NCBI GenBank assembly: GCA_018813815.1
Contig: JAHJAY010000035.1
Span: 1 to 46,127, forward strand
From: Patescibacteria group bacterium
Lineage (GTDB): Bacteria > Patescibacteriota > Microgenomatia > UBA1400 > JAHJAY01
Direction: 5' to 3'
DNA: 46,127 bases
In this document: positions 31,663-39,167 of the stretch, piece by piece
Layout: every line of letters begins with the position of its first letter
Numbering within the stretch: position 1 is the first letter of the stretch
Position numbers and translations under genes: made by a program
The notes under the pieces: generated by a model
What the model was told of the DNA's origin: nothing
Database searches by the model: none
The model's input: the letters and a program-made list of their open reading frames with translations, nothing else

Positions 31663-32901
31663 ATGGGGTTTAATAAAGAACATTTTTGGGTAAATAAATC
31701 TATTGGTCTTGATTTTGGTTTACTTCGGACAGAAGATGGTTGGAAAATAGCTCCTGGGCTCGATAATGTTTTGGCCGTAAGAGATGATAAAACAGTAATA
31801 ATTGCTGGTTCAGGCGCGCCGGCTATTTTTCTCCAAGGACCTTATAAAAACTGGCCTCTTAATTCAGACGAAGTGTCCAGAAGAATACAACAGGGACTTC
31901 CTTTACCTTCTGATTTATTAGCTGAAACAATAGCAATTAATGCCGCCAGGGCAAGACGAGAGGAGGCGATCCGACAGTATTTTCCTCAGGCTTTTTTATA
32001 CAGAACCTCTAAGGGAAGAATGGGAGCAATGATTGGTGCTTATGAAACAATAACCGGTCGAGTTGAAGATGCTTTTCCTCGGGCAGTGGTGAGTAGAGAG
32101 GAACTTGATCAGCTTTTGGCAATTGGAAATGACTTTCTTGTTAGAAACATGACTGTGGGCATTTCCTTGTGTGGCGGTGATCCTTGGGCCAGCTCAGATA
32201 GAAATGGGAGTCCTATTGAAGGCAGCGGAAGAGAGAGTAAGGAGAGGGATAGAGAGGGGTTGATGTTTTTCTACCCTATTTATAACTTAGAGGAGTTAGT
32301 TCGAGCCCGTCAAGCAGCAACGCATCTTTGTTATAAGCATACAAAGATTGAGGAATTTTTAATTACCGGTCATCCCAATTTTAAAGACGAACCTTGGGCA
32401 GCTAAAGAAACCAGACATACGGCTGCACGCCTGTTTCTTACAGAGGAGGGGTTAATTATAGAGTTTGCCCCAGGATACCATACAAGAGAAATTGGGACAT
32501 ATCTATATATTAATGATAAAGGAGATAAAGTCCAAGTTGCCTTTGGAGAAGATCCGCCTGCTACATGTTGGGCCAGGGGGCTTGTGGCTTATCGGGCTCC
32601 GTGGCAAGACTTAGAGGCAGGTTTGCCTGGAGAATGGGAACCTTGTTTTAGCGGTGCTTGGTGGCAGCAGAATTTACCTGTAGTGAAAAATGCAAAAAAG
32701 GCGATTGAGTTGATGATGGGGGAAATTTTTGAGCCAGAAAGATGGCAGGCCTTTTTAAAATTTGCCGGCTTGGCCTTGCTAACCGGACACGATTCTTTTG
32801 AGTTTATGGCGGCTCATCCCGATACAAGCGAAGGCCAGCTTACTAGAATTAATTGGGTGCGTTTCTACCAGATGGATGGAGCAGCCAGATTAATGCTTTA
32901 A
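31663..32901 (+). CDS. Orphan protein of 413 residues
   Basis: The start is ATG 31663 after GGAGAG; the ORF-track start lies before the terminator hairpin. I recognise no family. The protein looks soluble, without signal peptide or membrane helix. It is rich in Trp and Arg, with segments such as VGISLCGGDPWASSDRNG, HLCYKHTKIEEFLITGHPN, ATCWARGLVAYRAPWQ and FEPERWQAFLKFAGLALLTGHD. His, Cys and Asp residues cluster in the middle. It converges with the recombinase gene, overlapping by 4 bases. Confidence 0.6.
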   Translation: MGFNKEHFWVNKSIGLDFGLLRTEDGWKIAPGLDNVLAVRDDKTVIIAGSGAPAIFLQGPYKNWPLNSDEVSRRIQQGLPLPSDLLAETIAINAARARREEAIRQYFPQAFLYRTSKGRMGAMIGAYETITGRVEDAFPRAVVSREELDQLLAIGNDFLVRNMTVGISLCGGDPWASSDRNGSPIEGSGRESKERDREGLMFFYPIYNLEELVRARQAATHLCYKHTKIEEFLITGHPNFKDEPWAAKETRHTAARLFLTEEGLIIEFAPGYHTREIGTYLYINDKGDKVQVAFGEDPPATCWARGLVAYRAPWQDLEAGLPGEWEPCFSGAWWQQNLPVVKNAKKAIELMMGEIFEPERWQAFLKFAGLALLTGHDSFEFMAAHPDTSEGQLTRINWVRFYQMDGAARLML

Positions 32902-33773
32902 AGCTCTTCGATTTTAACCGAGCCGTTGTTTTCTTTGGGTTGTTTGGCTACTTGAAGATATTTTTCAGTTGTTACTAAGCGTTTGTGCCCCACGAGTCTA
33001 GATACTACTACTAAAGGTGTGCCGGCTTTAAGCTGGTGGGCGATAAAGGTATTTCTTAAATCATTGACAGTCGCGTTTTTAATGCCTGCCAGTTTAAAAT
33101 AGCGGTTAATGCTGGTGCGAATATTTCTGACTAAAAATTTTCGTCCGGTTTTAGTAATAAATAAGCTTTTACTTTTACTCTTGGGTTTGATGGCTAAATA
33201 ACGATTTAAAGTGCTGCTGCTGGCTTTATTAAGGGGAATTTCTCTTTGGGAGTGGGATTCATAAGCCTTAATGATAATTGTTTTATCTTTAATATCATCC
33301 AAGCTGAGATTGCCGAGCTCACCAATACGCATGCCGGTTTGCAGTAAGAGTTCCACAATGGCTGAGATTCTGACATCATCACGGCAGACATCGCGTAAGG
33401 CACGATATTCAAGGGCAGAAAGAATTCGTGGCGGGTTAATCTGATATTTTGGATGTTTGACGTTTTGAGTGGGGTCATTTGCAACCACTCCGGCTTCCTT
33501 AAGGAAGCGGAAAAAAGTTTTAGTTGAGTTGATTTTTCGCGAAATAGACTTAGGTGTATAATTATTTTCTGACAGTTGTTTTTTAAAAGCCTCAACATCT
33601 TCAGCGGTAATTTGAGTTACTTGGTTTTTCTTTTTTTCATTCACAAAGGCGGCTAATTGAGAAATATCTTTTCGATATGCTAAGATAGTGGCAGTTGCCC
33701 GACCCGCCTTTTTGAGGTTTTCGACAAATTTTTTCTGGGCCAGAGTTAAATTGTTTAAATCAGATGTATTCAT
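32898..33773 (-). CDS. Tyrosine recombinase, Xer family
   Basis: Xer recombinases resolve chromosome dimers at dif; relatives move phages and integrons. Of the 291 residues, the N-terminal 100 form the SAM-like core-binding domain. The catalytic domain has Arg149 (LLQTGMRIGELGNL), Arg240, His263 (LVGHKRLVTT) and the nucleophile Tyr272. The usual HxLRHTF is NDLRNTF, so both histidines of that box are Asn (237 and 241). Length and lack of phage genes suggest the housekeeping XerC/D role, but the substitutions leave that open. Confidence 0.85.
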   Translation of the reverse strand: MNTSDLNNLTLAQKKFVENLKKAGRATATILAYRKDISQLAAFVNEKKKNQVTQITAEDVEAFKKQLSENNYTPKSISRKINSTKTFFRFLKEAGVVANDPTQNVKHPKYQINPPRILSALEYRALRDVCRDDVRISAIVELLLQTGMRIGELGNLSLDDIKDKTIIIKAYESHSQREIPLNKASSSTLNRYLAIKPKSKSKSLFITKTGRKFLVRNIRTSINRYFKLAGIKNATVNDLRNTFIAHQLKAGTPLVVVSRLVGHKRLVTTEKYLQVAKQPKENNGSVKIEEL

Positions 33774-33828
33774 AGTTAATTTTAAATTTAAGCAGGAGTA
33801 GAGCTTATAGTAACACTTTAGGGGTTTT

Positions 33829-34191
33829 ATGTCAACTTTGTTAAGAAAAAAGGCTAGCTACTGGTTTATAGTTGGGGTAATTGGGGTAATGCTAGTTAAC
33901 TTTTCTCGTAATATTTACCGTTTGTTAAAAAGCCAGGACCGGCTTAAATTGGCCAGTGAACAATTAGCTGAAGCTCAACAAGAAAATCAAGAACTAAAAC
34001 TAAAAAAACACTTTTTTAACACTGATGAATTTGTAGAACAAGAAGCCAGGAATAAACTTTTTATGGCTAAAGAAGGTGAAGTAATAGTGGTGTTGCCCGA
34101 AGAACTCCGCGATTTACCAGAAGAACAATCAATAGTTAATTATGATTCAAGCCAGCCGGTTTGGCATCAATGGCTTGACCTTTTCTGGTAG
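33829..34191 (+). CDS. Septum formation initiator family protein (FtsB/DivIC-like)
   Basis: These bitopic proteins link early and late divisome components. The 120 residues have a short basic N-terminus, one membrane helix (YWFIVGVIGVMLVNF, about 11-25), a coiled coil (LASEQLAEAQQENQELKLKK, about 41-60) and the conserved FVEQEARNKLFMAKEGEVIVVLP. That last motif is diagnostic of FtsB/DivIC, where EKIAREKLGLVKPGE is usual. TATAGT at 33806-33811 and an AGGGG site precede it. It is divergent from the Xer gene. Confidence 0.85.
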   Translation: MSTLLRKKASYWFIVGVIGVMLVNFSRNIYRLLKSQDRLKLASEQLAEAQQENQELKLKKHFFNTDEFVEQEARNKLFMAKEGEVIVVLPEELRDLPEEQSIVNYDSSQPVWHQWLDLFW

Positions 34192-34202
34192 AATAAGAAG
34201 TA

Positions 34203-34862
34203 ATGAGCCTGAACAAGAAAACGCTGTCTTTTATTAAAAGGATGTATCCATCGGTTGATAAGACCGTTTTTAAACCTTTTATTACTGTTTCCCGTGAGGC
34301 TGGCAGTGGCGGACGGCCGATTGCCCGTTTATTGGCTAAAGAGCTGGGATTTGATTTTTATGATGAACATTTGGTAGATTTAACGGCCGGTAAATTAAAA
34401 AAAAGACGAGAATTAGTAGCTTCTTTAGATGAACAGCAGCAGGGAATAATGCAGGGCATCATTGCCTTGTTGACTGATACCGGGCTTTCCAAAGACAAAT
34501 ATATTCATGGTTTATGTGAAGTGATAGTTAGCTTGGCTCAAAAAGGCAATTGTGTGATTTTGGGTCGGGGAGCTAATTTTATTACTCCTTTTGGAGAGGG
34601 GCTTCATGTTAGAGTAATTGCTCCTTTTTTGACCCGAGTAGGCTACACAGCTTCATACGAAGGTTATTCAAAGTATGAAGCCAATCAGCGAGTGCGCCAT
34701 TTTGACCGCGAGCGCAAAGAGTTTATTAAACGTTATTTTAGTAAAAATCCTTCCAATACCAATTACTACGATTTAACGATTAATACTGCTTATTTTAATA
34801 TTGAACAGGCAGTAAAAGTTATTTTGAAAGCATATAAGCGAAAGTTTAAGAAAAGAAAGTAG
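34203..34862 (+). CDS. Cytidylate kinase-like family protein
   Basis: The family resembles CMP kinase and is often annotated cytidylate kinase-like. The 219 residues contain ITVSREAGSGGRPIARLLAKELGFDFYDEHLV, where the P-loop GSGGRPIA replaces GxxxxGKS/T. CVILGRGANFI follows, then VRVIAPFLTRV and FDRERKEFIKRYF in the lid region. The substrate is unproven. An extended -10 (TGGTAGAAT) ends 8 bases before its ATG. Its stop codon overlaps the 3' end of tRNA-Met on the other strand by 3 bases. Confidence 0.8.
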   Translation: MSLNKKTLSFIKRMYPSVDKTVFKPFITVSREAGSGGRPIARLLAKELGFDFYDEHLVDLTAGKLKKRRELVASLDEQQQGIMQGIIALLTDTGLSKDKYIHGLCEVIVSLAQKGNCVILGRGANFITPFGEGLHVRVIAPFLTRVGYTASYEGYSKYEANQRVRHFDRERKEFIKRYFSKNPSNTNYYDLTINTAYFNIEQAVKVILKAYKRKFKKRK

Positions 34863-34933
34863 CAGGGGTGGGAGTCGAACCCACGACCTCCGGTTTATGA
34901 ATCCGGTGCTCTAACCAACTGAGCCACCCTGCC
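34860..34933 (-). tRNA. tRNA-Met(CAU), elongator type
   Basis: A 74-base cloverleaf on the minus strand: acceptor GGCAGGG/CCCTGCT (G1-U72 wobble), D-arm GCTC-AGTTGGTTA-GAGC, anticodon loop TTCATAA, T-arm GTGGG-TTCGACT-CCCAC, discriminator A, CCA not encoded. The anticodon stem has an A31-A39 mismatch and lacks the three G-C pairs of initiators, so elongator Met is favoured. A CAU tRNA-Ile2 is possible but less needed, since tRNA-Ile(UAU) exists. Confidence 0.9.
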
Positions 34934-34974
34934 TACGCTAAAGCTTCGGCAAGACAAAAGCCTGCCATTCATTG

Positions 34975-35047
34975 TAGCGGGTCCAGGGTAACGCTCCCTG
35001 GTTAAGTGAGGTTATGAGCCTCACGAGATACTTACCTCCCACCCGCA
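34975..35047 (-). tRNA. Initiator-tRNA-like RNA with degenerate D and T arms
   Basis: On the minus strand TGCGGGT and ACCCGCT close a cloverleaf with an unpaired U1-U72 end. The anticodon arm TGAGG-CTCATAA-CCTCA carries CAU in the exact initiator loop CUCAUAA. The D-arm is GAG-GTAAGTAT-CTC, without the GG of normal D-loops. The T-arm is CCAGGG-AGCGTTA-CCCTGG, six pairs and no TTCRA. The elbow contacts of a normal tRNA are therefore missing on both sides. A good promoter lies just upstream and tRNA-Met follows, so it is very likely transcribed. It could be a divergent initiator tRNA or a tRNA-like RNA. Confidence 0.5.
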
Positions 35048-35061
35048 ACGTTAATAGGGTT

Positions 35062-35090
35062 ATTTTACTAAACTTGCCTTACAGATTCAA
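35062..35090 (-). promoter_or_regulatory. Promoter of the two-tRNA transcript
   Basis: On the minus strand TTGAAT (35090-35085), a 17-base spacer and TAAAAT (35067-35062). Transcription should begin at about 35055, a few bases before the initiator-like RNA, and continue through tRNA-Met. Confidence 0.7.
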
Positions 35091-35103
35091 GCTGTGATAT
35101 AAT
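35074..35103 (+). promoter_or_regulatory. Promoter of the T-box-trpS transcript
   Basis: TTGCCT (35074-35079), an 18-base spacer and the extended -10 TGATATAAT (35095-35103). It interleaves with the divergent tRNA promoter. Confidence 0.7.
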
Positions 35104-35124
35104 TCATTTATTGAAAACTTAATA

Positions 35125-35286
35125 AAGGCGTTTGTACCGAGCAAGGTTGGGGCTCGGAAGCCATCTGAAGGAAATGTCAGATCGGGTAAGCCCGTAACAG
35201 CTGGAACGAGATATTCGCCAATCGGGGGATAACTTAAGGTGGTACCGCGGAGCTTTTCGCCCTTAGAAAAGCAAGGCGGTTTTTTT
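35125..35286 (+). promoter_or_regulatory. T-box leader of trpS
   Basis: T-box RNAs sense uncharged tRNA and switch between terminator and antiterminator. AAGGTGGTACCGCG (35236-35249) is the conserved T-box. It is followed by a terminator whose stem includes GCTTTTC/GAAAAGC and CCGC/GGCGG, ending in seven T (35280-35286). GGCG near 35126 can pair with CGCC near 35216 to close the upstream region, and UGG at 35202-35204 followed by A fits a Trp specifier. Stem I seems to hold several short hairpins (CCGAGC/GCTCGG, ATCTGA/TCAGAT, CGGG/CCCG) rather than one long arm. Confidence 0.9.
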
Positions 35287-35319
35287 ATGGCCATTAAATT
35301 TTAAAATAGAAAGGTAATT

Positions 35320-36348
35320 ATGAAAAAAGATTATACGATTTTAACCGGCATTACGCCGTCGGGGAGCGGCGAGGTTCATATTGGTAATTATTTAGGTACA
35401 GTTGTGCCTTTTCTAGACATGGCCAAAAAAGCCCGACAGGTTTATTTTTTTATTGCTGATTTGCATGCTTTGAGTACGGTTCAGAATAAAGAAGAACTCC
35501 AGCGCAATGTTGAAAACCTGGTTTTATCATACTTGGCTTTTGGTATTGACACTAATAAGATTATTTTTTATCGCCAGTCAGACATTCCCCTACATACTGA
35601 ATTACAAAATATTTTAAACAATGTTACTCCGATAGGTTTGATTAAGCGCTGTCATGCTTATAAAGATAAGCTTCAAAAAGGTTTTGATCCGGAAAGGGTC
35701 AACATGGGCCTTTTTAGTTATCCGATTTTAATGGCCGCTGACATTGTGATGTATGATCCGGATTATATTCCTGTTGGTGAAGATCAAAAACAGCATATTG
35801 AGGTTACTCGAGACATTGCCGGCTATTTTAACAAAACTTTTGGCCAGACTTTTAAACTGCCGGATATTTACAACATTAAAGAAACCGCTCGTTTGATCGG
35901 CACTGATGGCAAGCGGAAAATGAGTAAAAGTTTAAATAATTACATTTCGGTTTTCGGGGATGAAATGACAATTAAAAAGCAAATTATGGCGTGTTTCACT
36001 GATCCTAATCGGCTTCATCCAACTGATCCCGGCCAGATAAAAGGCAACCCGATATTTATCTATCATGATTTATTAAATGAAGATAAAAAAGAAGTTGAGG
36101 GGTTAAAAAAACGCTATCAGGACGGCAGAGTTGGTGATGTTGAGGTAAAAGAAAAATTGTTTAAGGTTTTGCTAAAGAAATTTACTGTTGAAAGAAAGCG
36201 CTACCAGCAGTTAAAAAAGAATCCTGAAAAAATAAGAAAGATTTTGGCAGAAGGCGCTCAACAAGCCAGAAAAGTGGCAGTTAAAAAGATGATGTTGGTG
36301 CGCCAAGAAATCGGCATCACCAATCAGTATTCATTTTTCAAATACTAG
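35320..36348 (+). CDS. trpS: Tryptophanyl-tRNA synthetase
   Basis: This class I synthetase charges tRNA-Trp. Its 342 residues include ITPSGSGEVHIGNYLGT, containing the HIGN signature (20-23), and DGKRKMSKSLNNYI (KMSKS, about 209-213). FYRQSDIPLHTELQNIL, the SYPILMAADIVMYDPDYIPVGEDQKQHIE block of the Trp pocket and a C-terminal helical anticodon domain follow. AGAAAGG precedes ATG 35320, about 30 bases after the T-box terminator. Expression should rise when uncharged tRNA-Trp accumulates. Confidence 0.96.
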   Translation: MKKDYTILTGITPSGSGEVHIGNYLGTVVPFLDMAKKARQVYFFIADLHALSTVQNKEELQRNVENLVLSYLAFGIDTNKIIFYRQSDIPLHTELQNILNNVTPIGLIKRCHAYKDKLQKGFDPERVNMGLFSYPILMAADIVMYDPDYIPVGEDQKQHIEVTRDIAGYFNKTFGQTFKLPDIYNIKETARLIGTDGKRKMSKSLNNYISVFGDEMTIKKQIMACFTDPNRLHPTDPGQIKGNPIFIYHDLLNEDKKEVEGLKKRYQDGRVGDVEVKEKLFKVLLKKFTVERKRYQQLKKNPEKIRKILAEGAQQARKVAVKKMMLVRQEIGITNQYSFFKY

Positions 36349-36374
36349 CTTGGTTTAAGTAAAAAAGGAGTTAA

Positions 36375-36704
36375 ATGAAGCCAACAATTGATTTTAAGGA
36401 TTTTACTAAACTTGATTTGCGGTTGGCTAAAATTGTTAAGGCCGAGATGGTTGAAGAAGCAGACAAGTTGTTAAAAATAACTTTAGATGTTGGCGAGTTG
36501 GGCGAGCGAGTAGTGGTGGCCGGAATTAGGGAATGGTATAAGCCGGAAGATTTAGCGGGCAAATTGGTAGTTTATTTGGTTAACTTAGAGCCAAAGAATA
36601 TTCGCGGCATTGAAAGCCAGGGAATGATTGTGGCCGCCGGCAAAGATGAAGCTGTGCTTTTACACCCGGATAGAAAAATTAAACCAGGAGAAATCGTAAG
36701 ATGA
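36375..36704 (+). CDS. Stand-alone tRNA-binding (EMAP/MetG C-terminal) domain protein
   Basis: The 109 residues match the OB-fold tRNA-binding domain found at the C-terminus of methionyl-tRNA synthetase and in CsaA/Arc1p. FTKLDLRLAKIVKAEMVEEADKLLKITLDVG is the signature first half, and YLVNLEPKNIRGIESQGMIVAA the second. As a separate protein it may bind tRNA in trans to a synthetase, or act like CsaA. AAGGAG precedes its ATG, and it follows trpS by 26 bases, so it is probably in the T-box-controlled transcript. Confidence 0.88.
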   Translation: MKPTIDFKDFTKLDLRLAKIVKAEMVEEADKLLKITLDVGELGERVVVAGIREWYKPEDLAGKLVVYLVNLEPKNIRGIESQGMIVAAGKDEAVLLHPDRKIKPGEIVR

Positions 36705-36744
36705 CTTGCTTCCGGATAGCACACATGTTACATTCGGAATCAAG
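36705..36744 (+). terminator. Stem-loop after the tRNA-binding protein gene, possible terminator
   Basis: CTTGCTTCCGGAT (36705-36717) pairs with ATTCGGAATCAAG (36732-36744), with one mismatch and one G-U pair, starting directly after the stop codon. No U-tract follows closely, so it may be a weak terminator, an mRNA-end stabiliser or a processing site. Confidence 0.5.
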
Positions 36745-36807
36745 TCAAGAAACATCTTTTGTTACCTTCTTCTTTTCTCTATAACAATCTGTTAGAATTA
36801 TAAAGTT

Positions 36808-38658
36808 ATGGTAGTGTTAAAACCTAAACCAGCAGTTAAGTCGCCTATAAAAAAAGTTCAGCTTAAGTTCAAATTTAACTTAAAGCGAATTTTTCTTTGG
36901 AGCTTGATTATTTTTTTACTCCTGCCGTTTTTCTTTTCTTTGGGTGAAGTTCTGCCTGAAACCAATATGCCTTTGTCTGAGGTGTTAAGAGACATTAAGT
37001 CCGGACAGGTTGAACGCGTTGAAGTCGCTAACGATGAATTAATGATTTTTTATCAAGACGATCGGGTGGCCTTATCTCTTACCAGCGGCACTGAAGCTTT
37101 TGAAACTGTTTTGGAAAAAGCCGGCATTGATCCGACAGAAATTGAGTTTAGTTATAAAGATCAAAGTATGATTAAGGCTTGGGCGGGAATTCTGGAAGTT
37201 TTTGGTCCAATTATTCTTATGGGAGTGTTAATGCTTTTTCTATTTCGGCAAGCCCGCGGCGCTCAGGATTCAATTTTTTCTTTTGGCAAATCCAAGGCCA
37301 AGTTGTTTGCCAAAGGCAAACAAGACACTACTTTTAAAGATGTCGCCGGGGTCGATGAAGCGAAAAAAGAACTTGAAGAAGTGGTGGACTTTTTAAAGCA
37401 TCCTAAAAAATATCAAGCCTTGGGGGCTCGAACCCCCAAAGGAGTGATTTTAATTGGTCCGTCCGGTTGCGGTAAAACTTTATTGGCCAAAGCGGTTGCC
37501 GGCGAAGCCAGTGTGCCGTTTTTTTCCATGGCCGGATCAGAGTTTATGGAAATGTTGGTTGGAGTTGGTGCCAGCCGGGTTAGGGATTTGTTTAAAACCG
37601 CTAAAAAGAGCGCTCCGGCAATTATTTTTATTGATGAAGTTGATGCCATTGGTCGTACTCGAAGCGTGGGTGTTTCCGGCGGTCATGATGAGCGCGAACA
37701 GACTTTAAACCAAATTTTAGTGGAAATGGATGGTTTTAATCCTAATGATCAGGTGGTAGTGGTCGCGGCTACAAATCGCGGCGATCTTTTAGATCCAGCC
37801 TTGGTTCGACCCGGCCGGTTTGACCGGAGGATTATTTTAGACCTGCCGGATATTGCCGGCCGGAAGGCGATTCTAAACATTCATAAAAAAGGCAAGCCAT
37901 TTGTTCAAACAGTTGAATGGGAGAAGGTAGCCAAAAGAACAGTTGGTTTTTCCGGGGCTGATATTGAAAACATGCTTAATGAGGCGGCTATTTCAGCCGC
38001 TCGAGAGAATAAAACAGTCATTGGGTCCGAAGAAATTGAGGAAGCGGCTTTGAAAGTTAAACTTGGGCCGGAAAAGAAGCGTAAGCAAACCAAGGATGAT
38101 TTGAAAATGACTGCTTACCATGAAGCCGGACATGCAGTTGTAACCCATTTTTTGCCCCAAATGGATTTGGTTCATCGAGTGAGTATTGTTTCCCGTGGCA
38201 TGACTTTAGGTTATACCTTAATTCCGCCGAAAACCGATCGCTACACTGAAACTCGTTCTCACTTGCTTGCCCGCATTGTTTCCTTATTTGGCGGTCGGGC
38301 GGCTGAAGAGCTTATTTTTAATGAATTAACCGGTGGGGCGGCCAATGACATTAGTCAAGCGACTGATATTGCCCGAAGAATGGTGGTTAATCTCGGCATG
38401 AGTAATTTGGGTCCAATTAATTATGGTGATAGGACTAGTGTTCAAGGTTTGAGTAGTCTTTGGTATGAGCCGGTTCAAGTTTCGCCGGATATGCAGGCTA
38501 AAGTTGACCAGGAGGTTAAAAAAATTATTGATAAAGCCTATCAACAGGCTTTGGAGATTCTCAAGAAAAACACACCTAAGCTGGATAAAGTGGCAGAGGT
38601 TCTGCTGGAAAAGGAAACTGTTGAAGGCGATGAGTTTGAGAGTTTGATGAAAGCATAA
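36808..38658 (+). CDS. ftsH: ATP-dependent zinc metalloprotease FtsH
   Basis: FtsH degrades damaged membrane and regulatory proteins as a hexamer on the inner face of the membrane. The 616 residues have two membrane helices (about 28-45 and 127-148) around a short external domain. The AAA module has Walker A GPSGCGKT (217-224; usual GPPGTGKT), the pore motif [18 protein letters not shown], Walker [14 protein letters not shown] and the second region of homology ([18 protein letters not shown]). The zinc site is YHEAGHAV, with a distal Asp in [10 protein letters not shown]. The intrinsic terminator at 38743 follows. Confidence 0.96.
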   Translation: MVVLKPKPAVKSPIKKVQLKFKFNLKRIFLWSLIIFLLLPFFFSLGEVLPETNMPLSEVLRDIKSGQVERVEVANDELMIFYQDDRVALSLTSGTEAFETVLEKAGIDPTEIEFSYKDQSMIKAWAGILEVFGPIILMGVLMLFLFRQARGAQDSIFSFGKSKAKLFAKGKQDTTFKDVAGVDEAKKELEEVVDFLKHPKKYQALGARTPKGVILIGPSGCGKTLLAKAVAGEASVPFFSMAGSEFMEMLVGVGASRVRDLFKTAKKSAPAIIFIDEVDAIGRTRSVGVSGGHDEREQTLNQILVEMDGFNPNDQVVVVAATNRGDLLDPALVRPGRFDRRIILDLPDIAGRKAILNIHKKGKPFVQTVEWEKVAKRTVGFSGADIENMLNEAAISAARENKTVIGSEEIEEAALKVKLGPEKKRKQTKDDLKMTAYHEAGHAVVTHFLPQMDLVHRVSIVSRGMTLGYTLIPPKTDRYTETRSHLLARIVSLFGGRAAEELIFNELTGGAANDISQATDIARRMVVNLGMSNLGPINYGDRTSVQGLSSLWYEPVQVSPDMQAKVDQEVKKIIDKAYQQALEILKKNTPKLDKVAEVLLEKETVEGDEFESLMKA

Positions 38659-38742
38659 CTATAGCTTGACAAGCGAATGAGTCAGGCGGTAGTCTACTTA
38701 AACAAGATGATTGTAGATTTTAAGAATAAAAAGTTTTAATCC

Positions 38743-38768
38743 AGCCCCTTTGGGGCTTTTTTTATAAT
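38743..38768 (+). terminator. Terminator whose T-tail abuts the next -10 box
   Basis: AGCCCC (38743-38748), loop TTT, GGGGCT (38752-38757), then six T. TATAAT at 38763-38768 shares the last T and lies 6 bases before ATG 38775, so termination of ftsH and initiation of the next gene share one compact element. No good -35 is seen. Confidence 0.8.
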
Positions 38769-38774
38769 CAGAAA

Positions 38775-39158
38775 ATGAATAAAGAAATTGATGGTTGTTC
38801 TGGTTTATATATTCAAGATGGATGCGAGGGGGAAATTGCCGTCACATTAGTAGATAAGGCGGGAGCGATTCCTCCTGATGTTGCTTGGATAGTAAAATCA
38901 GGAGAAGGTTGGTATGTAATAGAATTTGGCGAACGAGTTTGGGGTTGGGTTAGAACCCTTGAAGAAGGGGACTCTTGGATAACTGCTGAAATAGTAAGAG
39001 CCAATCCTAATAGTGTTCCTCCATTTTTAATAGCTCAAAGATTTATTCCTACATATCCTGATCGGTATAATTTAGTAATGACGAATAAAGCAGGTGAAGG
39101 GTTGGATTTTGAGATGAGATATGTGGGTAGGGCCTTAAAACAGCTAACTCTGTGGTAA
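38775..39158 (+). CDS. Orphan protein of 127 residues
   Basis: No family is recognised. The sequence is mostly alternating hydrophobic and charged residues (AWIVKSGEGWYVIEFGERVW), suggesting a beta-sandwich or small barrel. The later DSWITAEIVRANPNSVPPFL, then RFIPTYPDRYNLVM, would continue the sheet. Two Cys (8 and 17) lie near the N-terminus. There is no signal peptide. The gene has a leaderless-type -10 box in the tail of the ftsH terminator, and its stop is 9 bases before the exonuclease start. Confidence 0.5.
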   Translation: MNKEIDGCSGLYIQDGCEGEIAVTLVDKAGAIPPDVAWIVKSGEGWYVIEFGERVWGWVRTLEEGDSWITAEIVRANPNSVPPFLIAQRFIPTYPDRYNLVMTNKAGEGLDFEMRYVGRALKQLTLW

Positions 39159-39167
39159 AATTCTCCT

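Noticed and set aside
31499-33773. Integrative element bounded by tRNA-Ile and a tyrosine recombinase
   Set aside because: No repeat of the tRNA 3' end is seen on the far side of the recombinase, only one orphan gene lies between, and the recombinase has Xer length with a division gene next to it.
34938-35047. SRP (4.5S) RNA in the region between tRNA-Met and the T-box
   Set aside because: The conserved GGAAGCAGC apical motif of bacterial SRP RNA is missing, while the cloverleaf with a CUCAUAA loop fits a tRNA-like RNA.
38677-38739. 20-codon ORF between ftsH and its terminator, following a TTGACA at 38666
   Set aside because: The ATG lies only 6 bases after the TTGACA, so that promoter could not produce a transcript containing it, and no ribosome-binding site is present.
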